Shown here: positions 6,476 through 15,686 of the stretch, one piece after another | Position numbering within the stretch: position 1 is the first letter of the stretch | Layout of the letters: each line of letters opens with the position of its first letter | NCBI GenBank assembly: GCA_903904835.1 | Contig: CAIVEI010000059.1 | Location: forward strand, 1-50,375 | From: an uncultured Schlesneria sp. | Lineage (GTDB): Bacteria > Planctomycetota > Planctomycetia > Planctomycetales > Planctomycetaceae | DNA length: 50,375 bases | Direction: 5' to 3' | Position numbers and translations under genes: made by a program | The notes under the pieces: model-generated | Database searches by the model: none | The model's input: the letters and a program-made list of their open reading frames with translations, nothing else | What the model was told of the DNA's origin: nothing

Positions 6476-9412
6476 ATGATGGACGAACACGTTGTGAGGC
6501 ATCTGAATCGAACTCGTATCTTCGTTGGCGTCGCTCGAATCTGCTTGATCGGGCGAGTGTTGGTGGGCCTGACGGACAGCACTGTATTTGCTGAGGAAAG
6601 TCCAACACTTCCGCCCGCCGCAAAACGAGAAGTGACTTTTAAAGCCGATATCGAGCCACTTTTTCGTGATCACTGCATCAAGTGTCATGGAAAGGATAAG
6701 CAACGTGGCGATCTTCGTCTTGATGAGAAAGCAGCAGCTCTTAAAGGGGGTGAAAGTTTCGCTCCGGCGATCATCCCCGGGAACGGAACGGACAGTCCGC
6801 TGGTTCGGTTTACTGCCGGGATCGTCGAAGGAATGCAGATGCCGCCTGAGGGTGAACGGAAACTTTCGAACGATGAGATAGGGTTACTTCGAGCCTGGAT
6901 CGATCAAGGGGCCAAATGGCCGGATGATCCTGCCCCGAAAAGCGATGTCGTTGAACATTGGTCGTTTCAAATACTGAAGCGACCGGCCATTCCGATTGTT
7001 TCCAAAACGAACGAGATTTGGTCCCGAAATCCGATCGATTCTTTTGTTGCCGAAAAGTTGGAGGGGGTAAATGGTTCACAGAACAGCGGCAAGTCAATTG
7101 ATCCTTTGCCATCGATTGAAGCCGGACGACTTACGTTAATTCGTCGAGTGACTTTCGATCTGATTGGACTGCCAGCGTCGCCCGATGAGGTTACTGAATT
7201 CTTGTCTGACACGCATCCAGACGCTTTCGAGCGACTTGTGGATCGTTTGCTGGCTTCACCGCATTTTGGCGAACGCTGGGCACGGCATTGGTTGGACATT
7301 GTGAAGTTCGCTGAAAGTGATGGATTTGAAACGAATCAACCTCGGCCCAATGCCTGGCCCTATCGAGATTATGTGATTCGTGCGTTTAACGACGACAAGC
7401 CTGTTAATCAGTTCCTGTTTGAGCAACTGGCTGGAGATACAGTGGGAGTGGACGACGCGACCGGTTTCCTGGTGTCAGGTGCTATGGATCGAGTCAAGAG
7501 TCCCGATCCTGGTCTGACTGCACAGCAACGTGCTGACGAGTTGCACGATATGGTCAGCACAACATCCAGCGCCTTTATGGGGCTGACCGTCGGCTGTGCA
7601 CGTTGCCACAATCACAAGTTTGACCCGATCACGCAGGCCGACTACTACGGAATGAAAGCTGTGTTTGCCGGTGTCCAACATGGTGATCGACCGATGAAAA
7701 CTGCCAACTTTGAAAAACGGCAAAAATCGATGGAAGTGATTCGCGAGGAACTGATTGTTGTTGATCGGCAGTTGTCGCGACTTGTCGAATTGAGTGCCGA
7801 GCGCGAGTCGCAGAACCCGAATCCCTCGCGACTTCGACCGCCCGTTCAGCGGCAAGCCAACGTAGAACGGTTTGCCCCAGTGAACGCCAGGTTTGTGAAA
7901 TTCCGCATCGAAGCGACAACGGGCGGTGAACCGTGTCTGGATGAACTTGAAGTCTTCGAGACAAATACCCCATCGGGGACGAAACCCCGAAACGTGGCCT
8001 TGGCCAGTCAAGGTACTGTTGCGAGATCATCATCCAACCTGCCGGGGTACGAAATCCACCAGTTGAAATTCGTCAATGACGGACGATACGGAAATTCGGC
8101 AAGTTGGATTTCGAACGAGCCGGGGCGTGGCTGGGTGATGCTTGAGTTTGCCGAACCGTTCGAGGTCGACCGCGTTGTGTGGAGTCGCGACCGACCGGAC
8201 GATGGCAAGTTTCAAGATCGAATCCCAACGCGATATCGCATTGAAGCGGGACTGACGGCCGAGTCCCTGAAGGTCGTTGCGACCTCGGATGACCGAATCC
8301 CCTTCAAGGGTAAGACGACATCAGCACCGACATTTGACGGGCTGAATGACGAGGAGCGAAGCCTTGCGAAACAACTGACTTTGCAACGTGAAAAACTTCA
8401 ACAACGGTTGCAAGCACTGTCGATGATGGAAGTCGTCTACGCGGGTCGATTTGTTACGCCAGAACCAACGTATCGGTTTCATCGCGGGGACCCTCTGCAA
8501 CCAAAAGAAGCGGCGCCACCAGCAGGATTACGTGCATTCGGTTCACCGTGGCAGTTGGGGAGTGAGTGCGCGGATTCCGATCGACGGCGAGCGTTGGCAG
8601 TCTGGATCACCTCTTCAGATCACCCTTTGACGGCTCGAGTCATGGTCAATCGAATCTGGCAATTCCATTTTGGCCAGGGGCTTGTTTCAACGCCAAGCGA
8701 TTTCGGTCGTAACGGTGTCCCGCCATCACACCCGTCGCTTTTGAATTGGCTCGCGAGCGAATTACACACGAACGGTTTACCCAAACGTCTGCACCGATTA
8801 ATGGTCACGTCAGCAACGTACCAACAGTCCAGCGAGGCGCGATCGGATTGCATTCGGTTGGACGCGACAACACGGCTTTTGTGGCGATACCCGCCGCGGC
8901 GACTCGAAGCCGAATCGATTCGCGATGCCATCCTGGCGATTGCGGGAAACATTGACGATCGAATGTACGGGCCAGGGTTTGACTTGTTTGAGACGAACAC
9001 GAATTACGTTAAGGTCTATACCTCAAAACGAGAATTCAGTCCTGCCGAGTGGCGTCGAATGGTTTACCAGTCAAAGCCACGTATGCAACTCGACGAGATC
9101 TTCGGCCAGTTTGATTGTCCTGACGCTGGTCAGATCGCACCGAAAAGAACTTCGTCAATTACGGCGTTACAAGCGTTGAATCTGCTCAACAGCCGGTTTA
9201 TCTTGCGACAAGCGTCAGAGTTCGCAAATCGATTACGCCGTGATGCGGGTGATAATTCTGCTGCTCAAGTCCAGCAGGCTTTTGAGTTGGCTTTTCATCG
9301 AAAACCGACTACCGAAGAAATAGTCGAGGCGTGTCGATTTATTCTTGCCCACGGACTTGAGGCGTTCTGTCGAGCGACGTTCAATACAAATGAATTCTTG
9401 TTTGTCTTCTGA
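6476..9412 (+). CDS. DUF1549/DUF1553 protein with cytochrome motif and discoidin-like domain
   Basis: The 978-residue exported protein starts with a signal-like helix (about residues 15-40). A planctomycete-type cytochrome c domain follows, with haem motif CIKCH at residues 67-71 and the distal MQMPPEG. DUF1549 spans about 150-390 and includes a second conserved CARCHNHKFDPI block at residue 374. A region at about 460-600 (ARFVKFRIEATTGGEPCLDELEVF to IPTRYRIEAG) looks like an inserted F5/8 type C (discoidin) sugar-binding domain. DUF1553 fills about 690-978 and ends in the usual NTNEFLFVF. Family members are thought to act at the cell surface, perhaps in polysaccharide breakdown or electron transfer; their activity is not established. 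The usual DUF1501 partner is not adjacent. Confidence 0.9.
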   Translation: MMDEHVVRHLNRTRIFVGVARICLIGRVLVGLTDSTVFAEESPTLPPAAKREVTFKADIEPLFRDHCIKCHGKDKQRGDLRLDEKAAALKGGESFAPAIIPGNGTDSPLVRFTAGIVEGMQMPPEGERKLSNDEIGLLRAWIDQGAKWPDDPAPKSDVVEHWSFQILKRPAIPIVSKTNEIWSRNPIDSFVAEKLEGVNGSQNSGKSIDPLPSIEAGRLTLIRRVTFDLIGLPASPDEVTEFLSDTHPDAFERLVDRLLASPHFGERWARHWLDIVKFAESDGFETNQPRPNAWPYRDYVIRAFNDDKPVNQFLFEQLAGDTVGVDDATGFLVSGAMDRVKSPDPGLTAQQRADELHDMVSTTSSAFMGLTVGCARCHNHKFDPITQADYYGMKAVFAGVQHGDRPMKTANFEKRQKSMEVIREELIVVDRQLSRLVELSAERESQNPNPSRLRPPVQRQANVERFAPVNARFVKFRIEATTGGEPCLDELEVFETNTPSGTKPRNVALASQGTVARSSSNLPGYEIHQLKFVNDGRYGNSASWISNEPGRGWVMLEFAEPFEVDRVVWSRDRPDDGKFQDRIPTRYRIEAGLTAESLKVVATSDDRIPFKGKTTSAPTFDGLNDEERSLAKQLTLQREKLQQRLQALSMMEVVYAGRFVTPEPTYRFHRGDPLQPKEAAPPAGLRAFGSPWQLGSECADSDRRRALAVWITSSDHPLTARVMVNRIWQFHFGQGLVSTPSDFGRNGVPPSHPSLLNWLASELHTNGLPKRLHRLMVTSATYQQSSEARSDCIRLDATTRLLWRYPPRRLEAESIRDAILAIAGNIDDRMYGPGFDLFETNTNYVKVYTSKREFSPAEWRRMVYQSKPRMQLDEIFGQFDCPDAGQIAPKRTSSITALQALNLLNSRFILRQASEFANRLRRDAGDNSAAQVQQAFELAFHRKPTTEEIVEACRFILAHGLEAFCRATFNTNEFLFVF

Positions 9413-9420
9413 AATCGATA

Positions 9421-10560
9421 TCAGAATGAACCTTGACCGCCCCGACCACCTTGTCCACCCTGGCCGCCTTGCCCACCCACGGCACCTTTTTTAGGTTTGC
9501 TGATTGAAAACTCGGTAATCTTGTATTCTTCGTCCTTATCCTTTTTGACGGTGAACGAGATGATTTGATTCTTTCTGTTACGAAGGGATCGTTTGGTGTT
9601 CGTCTGGCTTGGACTTGGTTGCAGCTCTGTGACCGGAGAAATCGCGTCTGTGATTTCTTCGAGCTTTTCTTCGGATAACTCGCCATCGCGGATCTGCCCG
9701 ATCAGACCTTTGGCTTTGGGACTTACGAATTCGGCAGCCGCTGCGGTATCTCCATCAGCTATCGCAACGCAGAATCGATAGAGGGTATCTTCGATACTCC
9801 CTGGAGTCAGGTTTCCAGCCGGACTTCCCGGCCCGCCTGGTTGTCCCGGCATTGAGGTTTGTGGACCATTCGGTCCACGCATTTGCGCGGCAGCAGGATT
9901 TTGAGCGTTTGCACCGCCGGAACCGCCCATTCCAGGCGCAGAGGCTGAGCCTCCTGATTGAGCAGGCATTGGGCCAAGCGGCATTGCGCCGGGCGGCATT
10001 GCTGGGGCGTTGTTCGGTGCTGAGGTTCCACCTGGACCCATATGGGCCATCATTTTCGACGGATCCATCGTTGACGAGCTACTCGAATTCGCACCAGCTC
10101 CCCCTCCAGGAGGACTTGGCGGTGCCATATTGGCCATGTTTGGCGAATTTGAACCGGAATTGCCGCCCGAATTTGGTGGAAGCTTATTGTTGGCAGCCAT
10201 ATGAGCTGCATACTGCTGGCTGTTGGGTGACGACGATCCGGAAGAAGATGATTGCGATCCCGGTGCGGCTGGCGGGGTCATCATCGGCATTTGAGCAGTA
10301 TTCATATGGGCCGCTCCGCCTGAGTTACCTGGGGCAGCCCCGGGCATACCTGGCATACCCGGCATTCCGGGCATACCCGGCCCTGGCATACCAGGTCCGC
10401 CAACGGGCGTACCCGCCGGTGCAACGGACGTCGTCTGTCCCGCAACAGAGGTCGTTGGTGCCGGTGTATTACTCGATCCACAGCCAATCAGGCTTGCGGC
10501 CACGATCGACACGATCAAAGAGAAAGAATCCTGCCATACCTTGAAACGGTTGCAGATCAT
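9421..10560 (-). CDS. Pro/Gly/Ser/Asn-rich lipoprotein
   Basis: The 379-residue product begins with a lipoprotein signal (about 25 hydrophobic residues ending SLIGC). Roughly 220 residues of low complexity follow, with GMPGMPGMPGMPG repeats, poly-Ser and Asn/Pro stretches. A compact folded C-terminal part reads SIEDTLYRFCVAIADGDTA to FTVKKDKDEEYKITEF, resembling small secreted nuclear-transport-factor-like or DUF4878-like domains; that resemblance is a guess. The tail is GGQGGQGGQGGRGG. The frame extends 17 codons further upstream, but the start used here has an AAGGTG site 8 bp before it. It ends 8 bp from the convergent DUF1549/DUF1553 gene. The long repeat tract may serve as a flexible surface tether. 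Confidence 0.75.
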   Translation of the reverse strand: MICNRFKVWQDSFSLIVSIVAASLIGCGSSNTPAPTTSVAGQTTSVAPAGTPVGGPGMPGPGMPGMPGMPGMPGAAPGNSGGAAHMNTAQMPMMTPPAAPGSQSSSSGSSSPNSQQYAAHMAANNKLPPNSGGNSGSNSPNMANMAPPSPPGGGAGANSSSSSTMDPSKMMAHMGPGGTSAPNNAPAMPPGAMPLGPMPAQSGGSASAPGMGGSGGANAQNPAAAQMRGPNGPQTSMPGQPGGPGSPAGNLTPGSIEDTLYRFCVAIADGDTAAAAEFVSPKAKGLIGQIRDGELSEEKLEEITDAISPVTELQPSPSQTNTKRSLRNRKNQIISFTVKKDKDEEYKITEFSISKPKKGAVGGQGGQGGQGGRGGQGSF

Positions 10561-10698
10561 TATGAACACCTTGAATCGAAAAGTGGAACGATGTGAACGC
10601 TCCGATAGCACTGCCGTTTAAAACAAATGGCAAAACCAACGTGCGAAAGTTCTGTGACTATGCCAATTTTTTTAGATCAATGCAAGTTCTTGACGAAT

Positions 10699-11850
10699 TT
10701 ACGGAAATTCTGACAAAACTATTTTCTTTGCTTCCTCAGCGAAATCTGATGAGGAAATCCGGATTTTGGATGAATGACGGCATGGTTCGTCTCCGACTCG
10801 TGTTGGCGAAGTTGCAATCACGCGTTCTTTTTTTAGTAAATCCTCGTGTTGAAGCTTGCCCTGCGGACCATGGAACCAGATTCCGTGGTCACCCGTTCGG
10901 GTCAATCGTCGCAGCCCAAGACTCAGTCGTCCCATCGTCCAACGGGCGTTAATGTCCTGCAGCGGGCGAATTCGAAGATCGCCGGCCGTGTCGCGATACA
11001 GCATCGCATCGATTCCGAGAGGCCCAAAATATCCAAGCGACTTTAAATGGGTTGCTGCACTTAAGGCCGTAGAAATCGCATCCTGCAACAAGGTAAGATT
11101 GGCGAATAATCGTGATTCACAACCTGCAAACCCACTACCCGCGTACTGTCCACGCTCGTCGACGAGCATGGTTGAGACACCGAGCAATTCTGGTGGCTTG
11201 TGTTTGGAGATTTCAATCTGAATTCCAACTTCATCGATGCGTTCGACCCAAGGTTCAAAAAACACGGCTCCATGCCGTGTCAGCCGGCGTCGAACCCAGT
11301 TCTTGTCTGCCTCCGTCGCTGCACCTCTTCCGAGGATGCGCTCACGCGCAGACATCCCGAACTCGGCCTTGATCACCCAGCGACTTCCGGATGCATAAGT
11401 CGCTTGAATCGCTTCGTCGAGTTGGTCAGGCGACTCAATCTTTCGTGAACCGTCTAATCTGAAATTCCCTCGCTGTTCTAGCTCGTTTGATGTTGCTCGC
11501 GAATTGGCTTGCCGAACGGCATTTTCCGTTGGTGCATCCATCGACCAGCCGAATTGGATTGCCAGCTTTCGAACCTCTGCCGACCAACCCCACGGAACGA
11601 ATTCCACTTCGCGCGGAACCTCTGAAAGCGAGGTAACCGGCACAACTGAAGGCATACCATTTCGAGTCGCTTCAAGGAAAAAATCCGGCTCGATCGATAC
11701 GGGGGTCCAGATCAAGTCGCCATCTTCCGCAACCGCCAGCCAGGCCGTCGCGAGTTCGGCATTTAATCTTTTTAACGCGGCGGAAGGTTCATACTTCGCG
11801 TCGGCCAGACGATGCTCAAAGTCGAAGTTGCCGTAGAAAAATCGGGCCAT
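10699..11850 (-). CDS. ATP-grasp-like protein
   Basis: The 383-residue cytoplasmic protein has an N-terminal half with no named domain (MARFFYGNFDFEHRL...). An ATP-grasp-type core follows: WVIKAEFGMSARERILGRG (about residues 158-176) resembles the nucleotide-binding lysine and glycine-rich loop. FEPWVERIDEVGIQIEIS and the C-terminal DINARWTMGRLSLGL (about 300-315) resemble the metal-binding end, where an Asn/Arg pair follows an acidic residue. ATP-grasp enzymes join a carboxylate to an amine or thiol; the substrate here is unknown. It is transcribed towards the lipoprotein gene, with 138 bp between them, and away from the decarboxylase at 12 kb. Assignment to the superfamily is fairly good, to function none. 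Confidence 0.65.
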   Translation of the reverse strand: MARFFYGNFDFEHRLADAKYEPSAALKRLNAELATAWLAVAEDGDLIWTPVSIEPDFFLEATRNGMPSVVPVTSLSEVPREVEFVPWGWSAEVRKLAIQFGWSMDAPTENAVRQANSRATSNELEQRGNFRLDGSRKIESPDQLDEAIQATYASGSRWVIKAEFGMSARERILGRGAATEADKNWVRRRLTRHGAVFFEPWVERIDEVGIQIEISKHKPPELLGVSTMLVDERGQYAGSGFAGCESRLFANLTLLQDAISTALSAATHLKSLGYFGPLGIDAMLYRDTAGDLRIRPLQDINARWTMGRLSLGLRRLTRTGDHGIWFHGPQGKLQHEDLLKKERVIATSPTRVGDEPCRHSSKIRISSSDFAEEAKKIVLSEFP

Positions 11851-12006
11851 CCGTCAAACGCTTTCTTTATGACGATCATTGATTCTTCTCAGGGGGAGAA
11901 ACGATCTTCAGCAACATTGTAGGGATTGGATTCCGGAATTGGATCGGTACCCATCAGTCGCGAGGTGCCTACAATACCGAATGATTAAAAACTTAACCCG
12001 TAACCA

Positions 12007-13752
12007 ATGAAATGTGACAGGTTCAGGCAATCTCTGATAGAACTCGTCATCAATCCTTACTTGGATCTGTCGCTCAATTTCGGAAACAGACTAATGTCCG
12101 CTCCCTATCTCGACCTTGTCATGTCACTCCGACAAGGTTTTCCTCAACCGGTTTCAGATCGTGTTCACGATGCCTATTTCGTGTTTTCATTTCTGCGGGC
12201 ACTCGATCAACTCGACGGAATGAAATCGGTCACGCCGTTGCTGGGCAAGACCCAGACGCTGGACTATGACGCTGCCAAAAGCTCGCAAGTTGCGGATGGC
12301 CCCCTGCCGCTTGAACAGGTGACTCAAACCCTGGTCGAGCACCTTTCGGGAATGTTCATCTGGGGCCATCCTCGGGCGCAGATTAACGTGATCCCGCCCC
12401 CAACGATTGCCAGCATCATCGGCGGATTGCTTCCTTCAATCTATAACCCGAATCTGGTGAGTGAAGAATCATCACGGCAGGTGGCTGTCGCGGAAGTCGA
12501 AGTCTCGTCGATGACCGCTCGACTGGTCGGATACGACCCCAGTCGTTCAGCAGGTCTGTTTACATTCGGTGGAACGGGAACCCTGATGTACGGGGTGAAG
12601 CTGGGACTGGAAAAGGCCTGTCCCGGGACTGCAAGTCATGGTGCCAGAGAGCGTGCGGTCATATTTTGTTCCGAACGAGCACATTACGCCTGCCTGACGG
12701 TGGCAAACTGGCTCGGTATCGGGCGAGAAAACGTCATCCAGATTCCCTGTTCTCCTGAAAACGAAATGCGAACGTGCTTGCTGGAATCGATGGCCCGCGA
12801 TGTATTGAAAGAAGGTGGCAAAATTGCCGCAATCGTGGCCACCATGGGGACGACGGACCATTTCGGACTGGATGATCTGAAATCCATTCACGAGATTCGC
12901 GATCGTCTTGTCGACGAATTTCATCTGGATTATCACCCTCACATTCACGCAGACGCCGTCATCGGTTGGGCCTGGTCGGTCTTCAATGACTACGACTTCG
13001 ATACCAATCCGCTAGGTTTTCGGCATCGGACGGTCAGAGCACTCGCCGGCACGCGGCGACGTATCCGCCAACTGCCCCTTGCCGATTCCGTCGGGATCGA
13101 CTTTCACAAAACGGGATTCACACCCTATGTCTCAAGCTTGTTTCTGGTGAAAGACGCGATCGATCTCGAACTGATTACGAGAAAACAATCTGATACCCCT
13201 TATCTGTTTCACGACGGCCACTATCATCCCGGTCGGTACACTCTCGAAACGTCACGAAGCGGCAGTGCACCGATGTCCGCCCTGGCCAACTTGCGACTGT
13301 TCGGCAAAAACGGCCTCCGAGCGTTGCTGGGGCATGTTGTCTCCATGGCTGAGGTGTTGAGGGAACAGCTTGAAGGACATGCGGCGACGACTGTGGTCAA
13401 TCGAGGTAACTTCGGGCCGGTCACTCTATTTCGCGTCTATCCCGATGGGGTCGATACTTTCGGTGTTACCGAACGCGAGCAGAAAGATGCTTCGTATCGG
13501 GACCAGCTTCGGATTCATAACGAGTACAACCGGCGCATCTATCAGGTTGTTCAAGCCGATGCACTGCATGGGGATGGTGTCGTGATCTCGTTGACCGACT
13601 GCTATCGAGAAACCGATTACGGAGAACCGATGGTCGCTTTGAAAAGTTATCTGCTGAGTCCCTTCGCGGAAGAACAATACATCAACGCGGTGCTGGAATC
13701 GCTTTGGAAAGCCCGTGCAACAATCGCCGCTGAAACGGTTAAATCCCTATGA
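12007..13752 (+). CDS. Group II pyridoxal-phosphate decarboxylase
   Basis: The protein (581 residues from the first ATG) belongs to the fold-type I PLP decarboxylases that include glutamate, aromatic amino acid and 2,4-diaminobutyrate decarboxylases. FTFGGTGTLMYGVKLGLEKA and ERAHYACLTVANWLGIG bind the cofactor phosphate and ring. HIHADAVIGWAW carries the ring-contacting aspartate (residue 316), and DSVGIDFHKTGFTP holds the Schiff-base lysine (K368). It is longer than bacterial GadB and closer in layout to the diaminobutyrate or cysteine-sulfinate decarboxylase group, but the substrate is not certain. The start is unsettled: neither 12007 nor an in-frame ATG at 12094 has a strong ribosome site. 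A metallo-hydrolase gene follows after 240 bp. Confidence 0.88.
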   Translation: MKCDRFRQSLIELVINPYLDLSLNFGNRLMSAPYLDLVMSLRQGFPQPVSDRVHDAYFVFSFLRALDQLDGMKSVTPLLGKTQTLDYDAAKSSQVADGPLPLEQVTQTLVEHLSGMFIWGHPRAQINVIPPPTIASIIGGLLPSIYNPNLVSEESSRQVAVAEVEVSSMTARLVGYDPSRSAGLFTFGGTGTLMYGVKLGLEKACPGTASHGARERAVIFCSERAHYACLTVANWLGIGRENVIQIPCSPENEMRTCLLESMARDVLKEGGKIAAIVATMGTTDHFGLDDLKSIHEIRDRLVDEFHLDYHPHIHADAVIGWAWSVFNDYDFDTNPLGFRHRTVRALAGTRRRIRQLPLADSVGIDFHKTGFTPYVSSLFLVKDAIDLELITRKQSDTPYLFHDGHYHPGRYTLETSRSGSAPMSALANLRLFGKNGLRALLGHVVSMAEVLREQLEGHAATTVVNRGNFGPVTLFRVYPDGVDTFGVTEREQKDASYRDQLRIHNEYNRRIYQVVQADALHGDGVVISLTDCYRETDYGEPMVALKSYLLSPFAEEQYINAVLESLWKARATIAAETVKSL

Positions 13753-13803
13753 TCCGAAATTGTGGAGCGTTGTTCGTTGTCGCAGTGGAGTCTTCCAGCC
13801 TCC

Positions 13804-13846
13804 ACGAAATTTTGTGCTGCACGGGCTGAAGCCCATGCTACGACTT
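13804..13846. repeat. 43-bp dispersed repeat, copy 1
   Basis: The core GCACGGGCTGAAGCCC begins at 13819 and continues with ATGCTACG to 13842. The same 24 bases occur at 24656-24679, and similarity extends to both sides (acgaaat on the left, ctt on the right) over 43 bp. The core GGGCT-GA-AGCCC is a tight hairpin. It lies between the decarboxylase and the metallo-hydrolase genes. Confidence 0.8.
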
Positions 13847-13992
13847 GTGGATTTCCGTATTCAACTTTCAAAAACGGGCCACTTCGGCGCGTTGTTGGTT
13901 CAACCGGTCTGTCATAGAATCTGTTGTCAACGTTCGTTACCCGCAAGCTGAGTCGTTTGTGATTCACCCGCCGATCGTTTGAAAGACGTTCC

Positions 13993-14784
13993 ATGTTGCC
14001 CCGCCGCGAAGTATTTCCTCATGTCATCGAGATGAACTACCAGGCCCGACAAAGGCTCGGTTGTTCCGTGTATCTCGTCCATGATGCGGGGGAATGGATG
14101 TTAATCGATATCGGTTTTGAAGAATCGACCGACGAATTCATCAATATGATCAGGCAGATGGATTTTTCGCTGGCCAACTGCAAATACCTCGTGGCCACGC
14201 ACGCCGATGTTGACCACATTCAGGGAATGAAACGCGCCAAAGAACTGCTGCCAAACGCGATCACCGTCTCACATCCTGAATGCCAGCAGTTGCTTGCCAG
14301 CGGGGATCGGATTGTGACGTACGCCGAAATAACAGCCCAAGGAATTTCCATCGATCTCCCTGAGATTAAGATCGAGCAGACCATTAATGAAGGTGACACT
14401 TTAAAGGTTGGAAAACTGTTGCTGGATGTCTGGAATACCCCCGGTCATACCCCCAGCCAGCTTGCGTTTCGGCTTGGCGACTTGTTGTTCTCAGGTGACA
14501 ACATTTATCGTGATGGAGGCGTCGGTAATATCGACGCTCATCATGGGTCGGACATTCCCGCGTTCATAAAGTCGCTCGAACGAATCCGCGATTCAGACGT
14601 CAAATGGCTGCTCCCAAGTCACGGTCCCATCTTTCGTAAGAATGATGCACAGCTTCAACAGACAATCGATCGACTGACGGGATACCAGCACATGGCCGAT
14701 TTCGGGACTTGTGCAGTCGATTGGCCGTTGCTGGATGAATGGGAAGAAGAGCTCGTGCGCGGTTTTGATCCTGAAAACGCTTGA
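13993..14784 (+). CDS. Metallo-beta-lactamase-fold hydrolase
   Basis: The 263-residue cytoplasmic protein has the MBL zinc motif [10 protein letters not shown] (His70, Asp72, Asp74, His75). This is the HxDxDH variant of HxHxDH, with aspartate in place of the second histidine. Further ligands are seen in [12 protein letters not shown] (His about 154), the aspartate in [13 protein letters not shown] (about 173) and the histidine in LLPSHGPIF (about 213). The layout is like glyoxalase II or other thioester and lactone hydrolases, but substrate residues are not recognisable. The HxD variation is worth noting because it may alter which metal is held at site 1. The gene ends 14 bp from the convergent nadC. 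Confidence 0.85.
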   Translation: MLPRREVFPHVIEMNYQARQRLGCSVYLVHDAGEWMLIDIGFEESTDEFINMIRQMDFSLANCKYLVATHADVDHIQGMKRAKELLPNAITVSHPECQQLLASGDRIVTYAEITAQGISIDLPEIKIEQTINEGDTLKVGKLLLDVWNTPGHTPSQLAFRLGDLLFSGDNIYRDGGVGNIDAHHGSDIPAFIKSLERIRDSDVKWLLPSHGPIFRKNDAQLQQTIDRLTGYQHMADFGTCAVDWPLLDEWEEELVRGFDPENA

Positions 14785-14798
14785 AACGGCTTGCTCCC

Positions 14799-15686
14799 CT
14801 ACGGCCAGTCGAAACCGAGATCCAATGCCGGGGCGGAATGTGTTAAGGCCCCGACGCTGATCCGTTCCACACCAGTTCGAGCGATCCCGCCAACAGTCTC
14901 AAGGTTCACTCCGCCGGAAGCTTCGAGTAACACTTTTGGAGCCAAACGATTTCTCAATGAAACCGCTTCGCTTAATGTCTCGACGTCCATATTGTCCAGC
15001 AGCACAATGTCAGGCGAACCTTGCAGGGCATCGTGCAACTGCGTAATCGAATCGACTTCGACTTCGATCGAAACTCCCTTCGGAGATTTCGCACGCGCCG
15101 TTCGGACTGCTTCGGCGATGCTGGAAGATTCGGTCCATGCGGCGATGTGGTTGTCTTTGATCAACACTCCATCGTAAAGGCCCATGCGGTGGTTCGTCCC
15201 ACCCCCGCAGCGGACCGCATATTTTTCCAGCAATCGCCAACCGGGCAGAGTCTTGCGAGTATCCAGTATCTTCGCATGCGTCCCGGTCACGGCGTCGACA
15301 AACGTCCGTGTCAATGTGGCGATACCACTGAGATGCGTCATGAAGTTCAGCATCGTCCGTTCGCCGACTAGCAGCGACGTTAGTGGTCCCGAAACCTTGG
15401 CGATGACCGTCCCCGGAGAGACTCGGTCGCCATCGCGCTGCAAAGCTTCCCAGCGGACTTGAGGGTCCAGCTTCGCAAAGACCATGCGGCCAATCGGCGA
15501 ACCAGCCAGGACCCCATTCTTTCTCGTGACAACTTGCACCGTCGCCGTTTGGTCGGGACGTATCAACGCCTTGCAGGTGAGGTCACCAGCCGTCGACAAA
15601 TCTTCGGCCAACGCCATTTCGATCAATTGTCGTGCGGCGGATTGTTCGCCGCTGGAAAAGGTCTCTTCAATCATTGTTTTAGTCAT
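14799..15686 (-). CDS. nadC: Nicotinate-nucleotide pyrophosphorylase (quinolinate phosphoribosyltransferase)
   Basis: The 295-residue enzyme converts quinolinate and PRPP to nicotinate mononucleotide, CO2 and pyrophosphate in NAD synthesis. The N-terminal domain reads LIEMALAEDLSTAGDLTCKALI. Catalytic-core blocks are LLVGERTMLNFMTHLSGIATLT, the substrate-binding DTRKTLPGWRLLEKYAVRCGGG, NHRMGLYDGVLIKDNHIA, EVEVDSITQLHDAL, DIVLLDNMD and LEASGGVNLETV. Length and motifs are all normal. Its first codon directly follows the stop codon of the upstream small secreted gene, so the two are translationally coupled. nadA and nadB are not in this window. Confidence 0.96.
   Translation of the reverse strand: MTKTMIEETFSSGEQSAARQLIEMALAEDLSTAGDLTCKALIRPDQTATVQVVTRKNGVLAGSPIGRMVFAKLDPQVRWEALQRDGDRVSPGTVIAKVSGPLTSLLVGERTMLNFMTHLSGIATLTRTFVDAVTGTHAKILDTRKTLPGWRLLEKYAVRCGGGTNHRMGLYDGVLIKDNHIAAWTESSSIAEAVRTARAKSPKGVSIEVEVDSITQLHDALQGSPDIVLLDNMDVETLSEAVSLRNRLAPKVLLEASGGVNLETVGGIARTGVERISVGALTHSAPALDLGFDWP

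Noticed and set aside
10340-10395. Short tandem repeats that at first look CRISPR-like or satellite-like
   Set aside because: They are in-frame codons for GMP/GP repeats of the lipoprotein. There are no spacers, and no Cas genes anywhere in the window.
9852-10544. 230-codon plus-strand frame opposite the low-complexity lipoprotein
   Set aside because: Long antisense frames are expected opposite repetitive Gly/Pro/Ser codons; it has no sensible start or domain.
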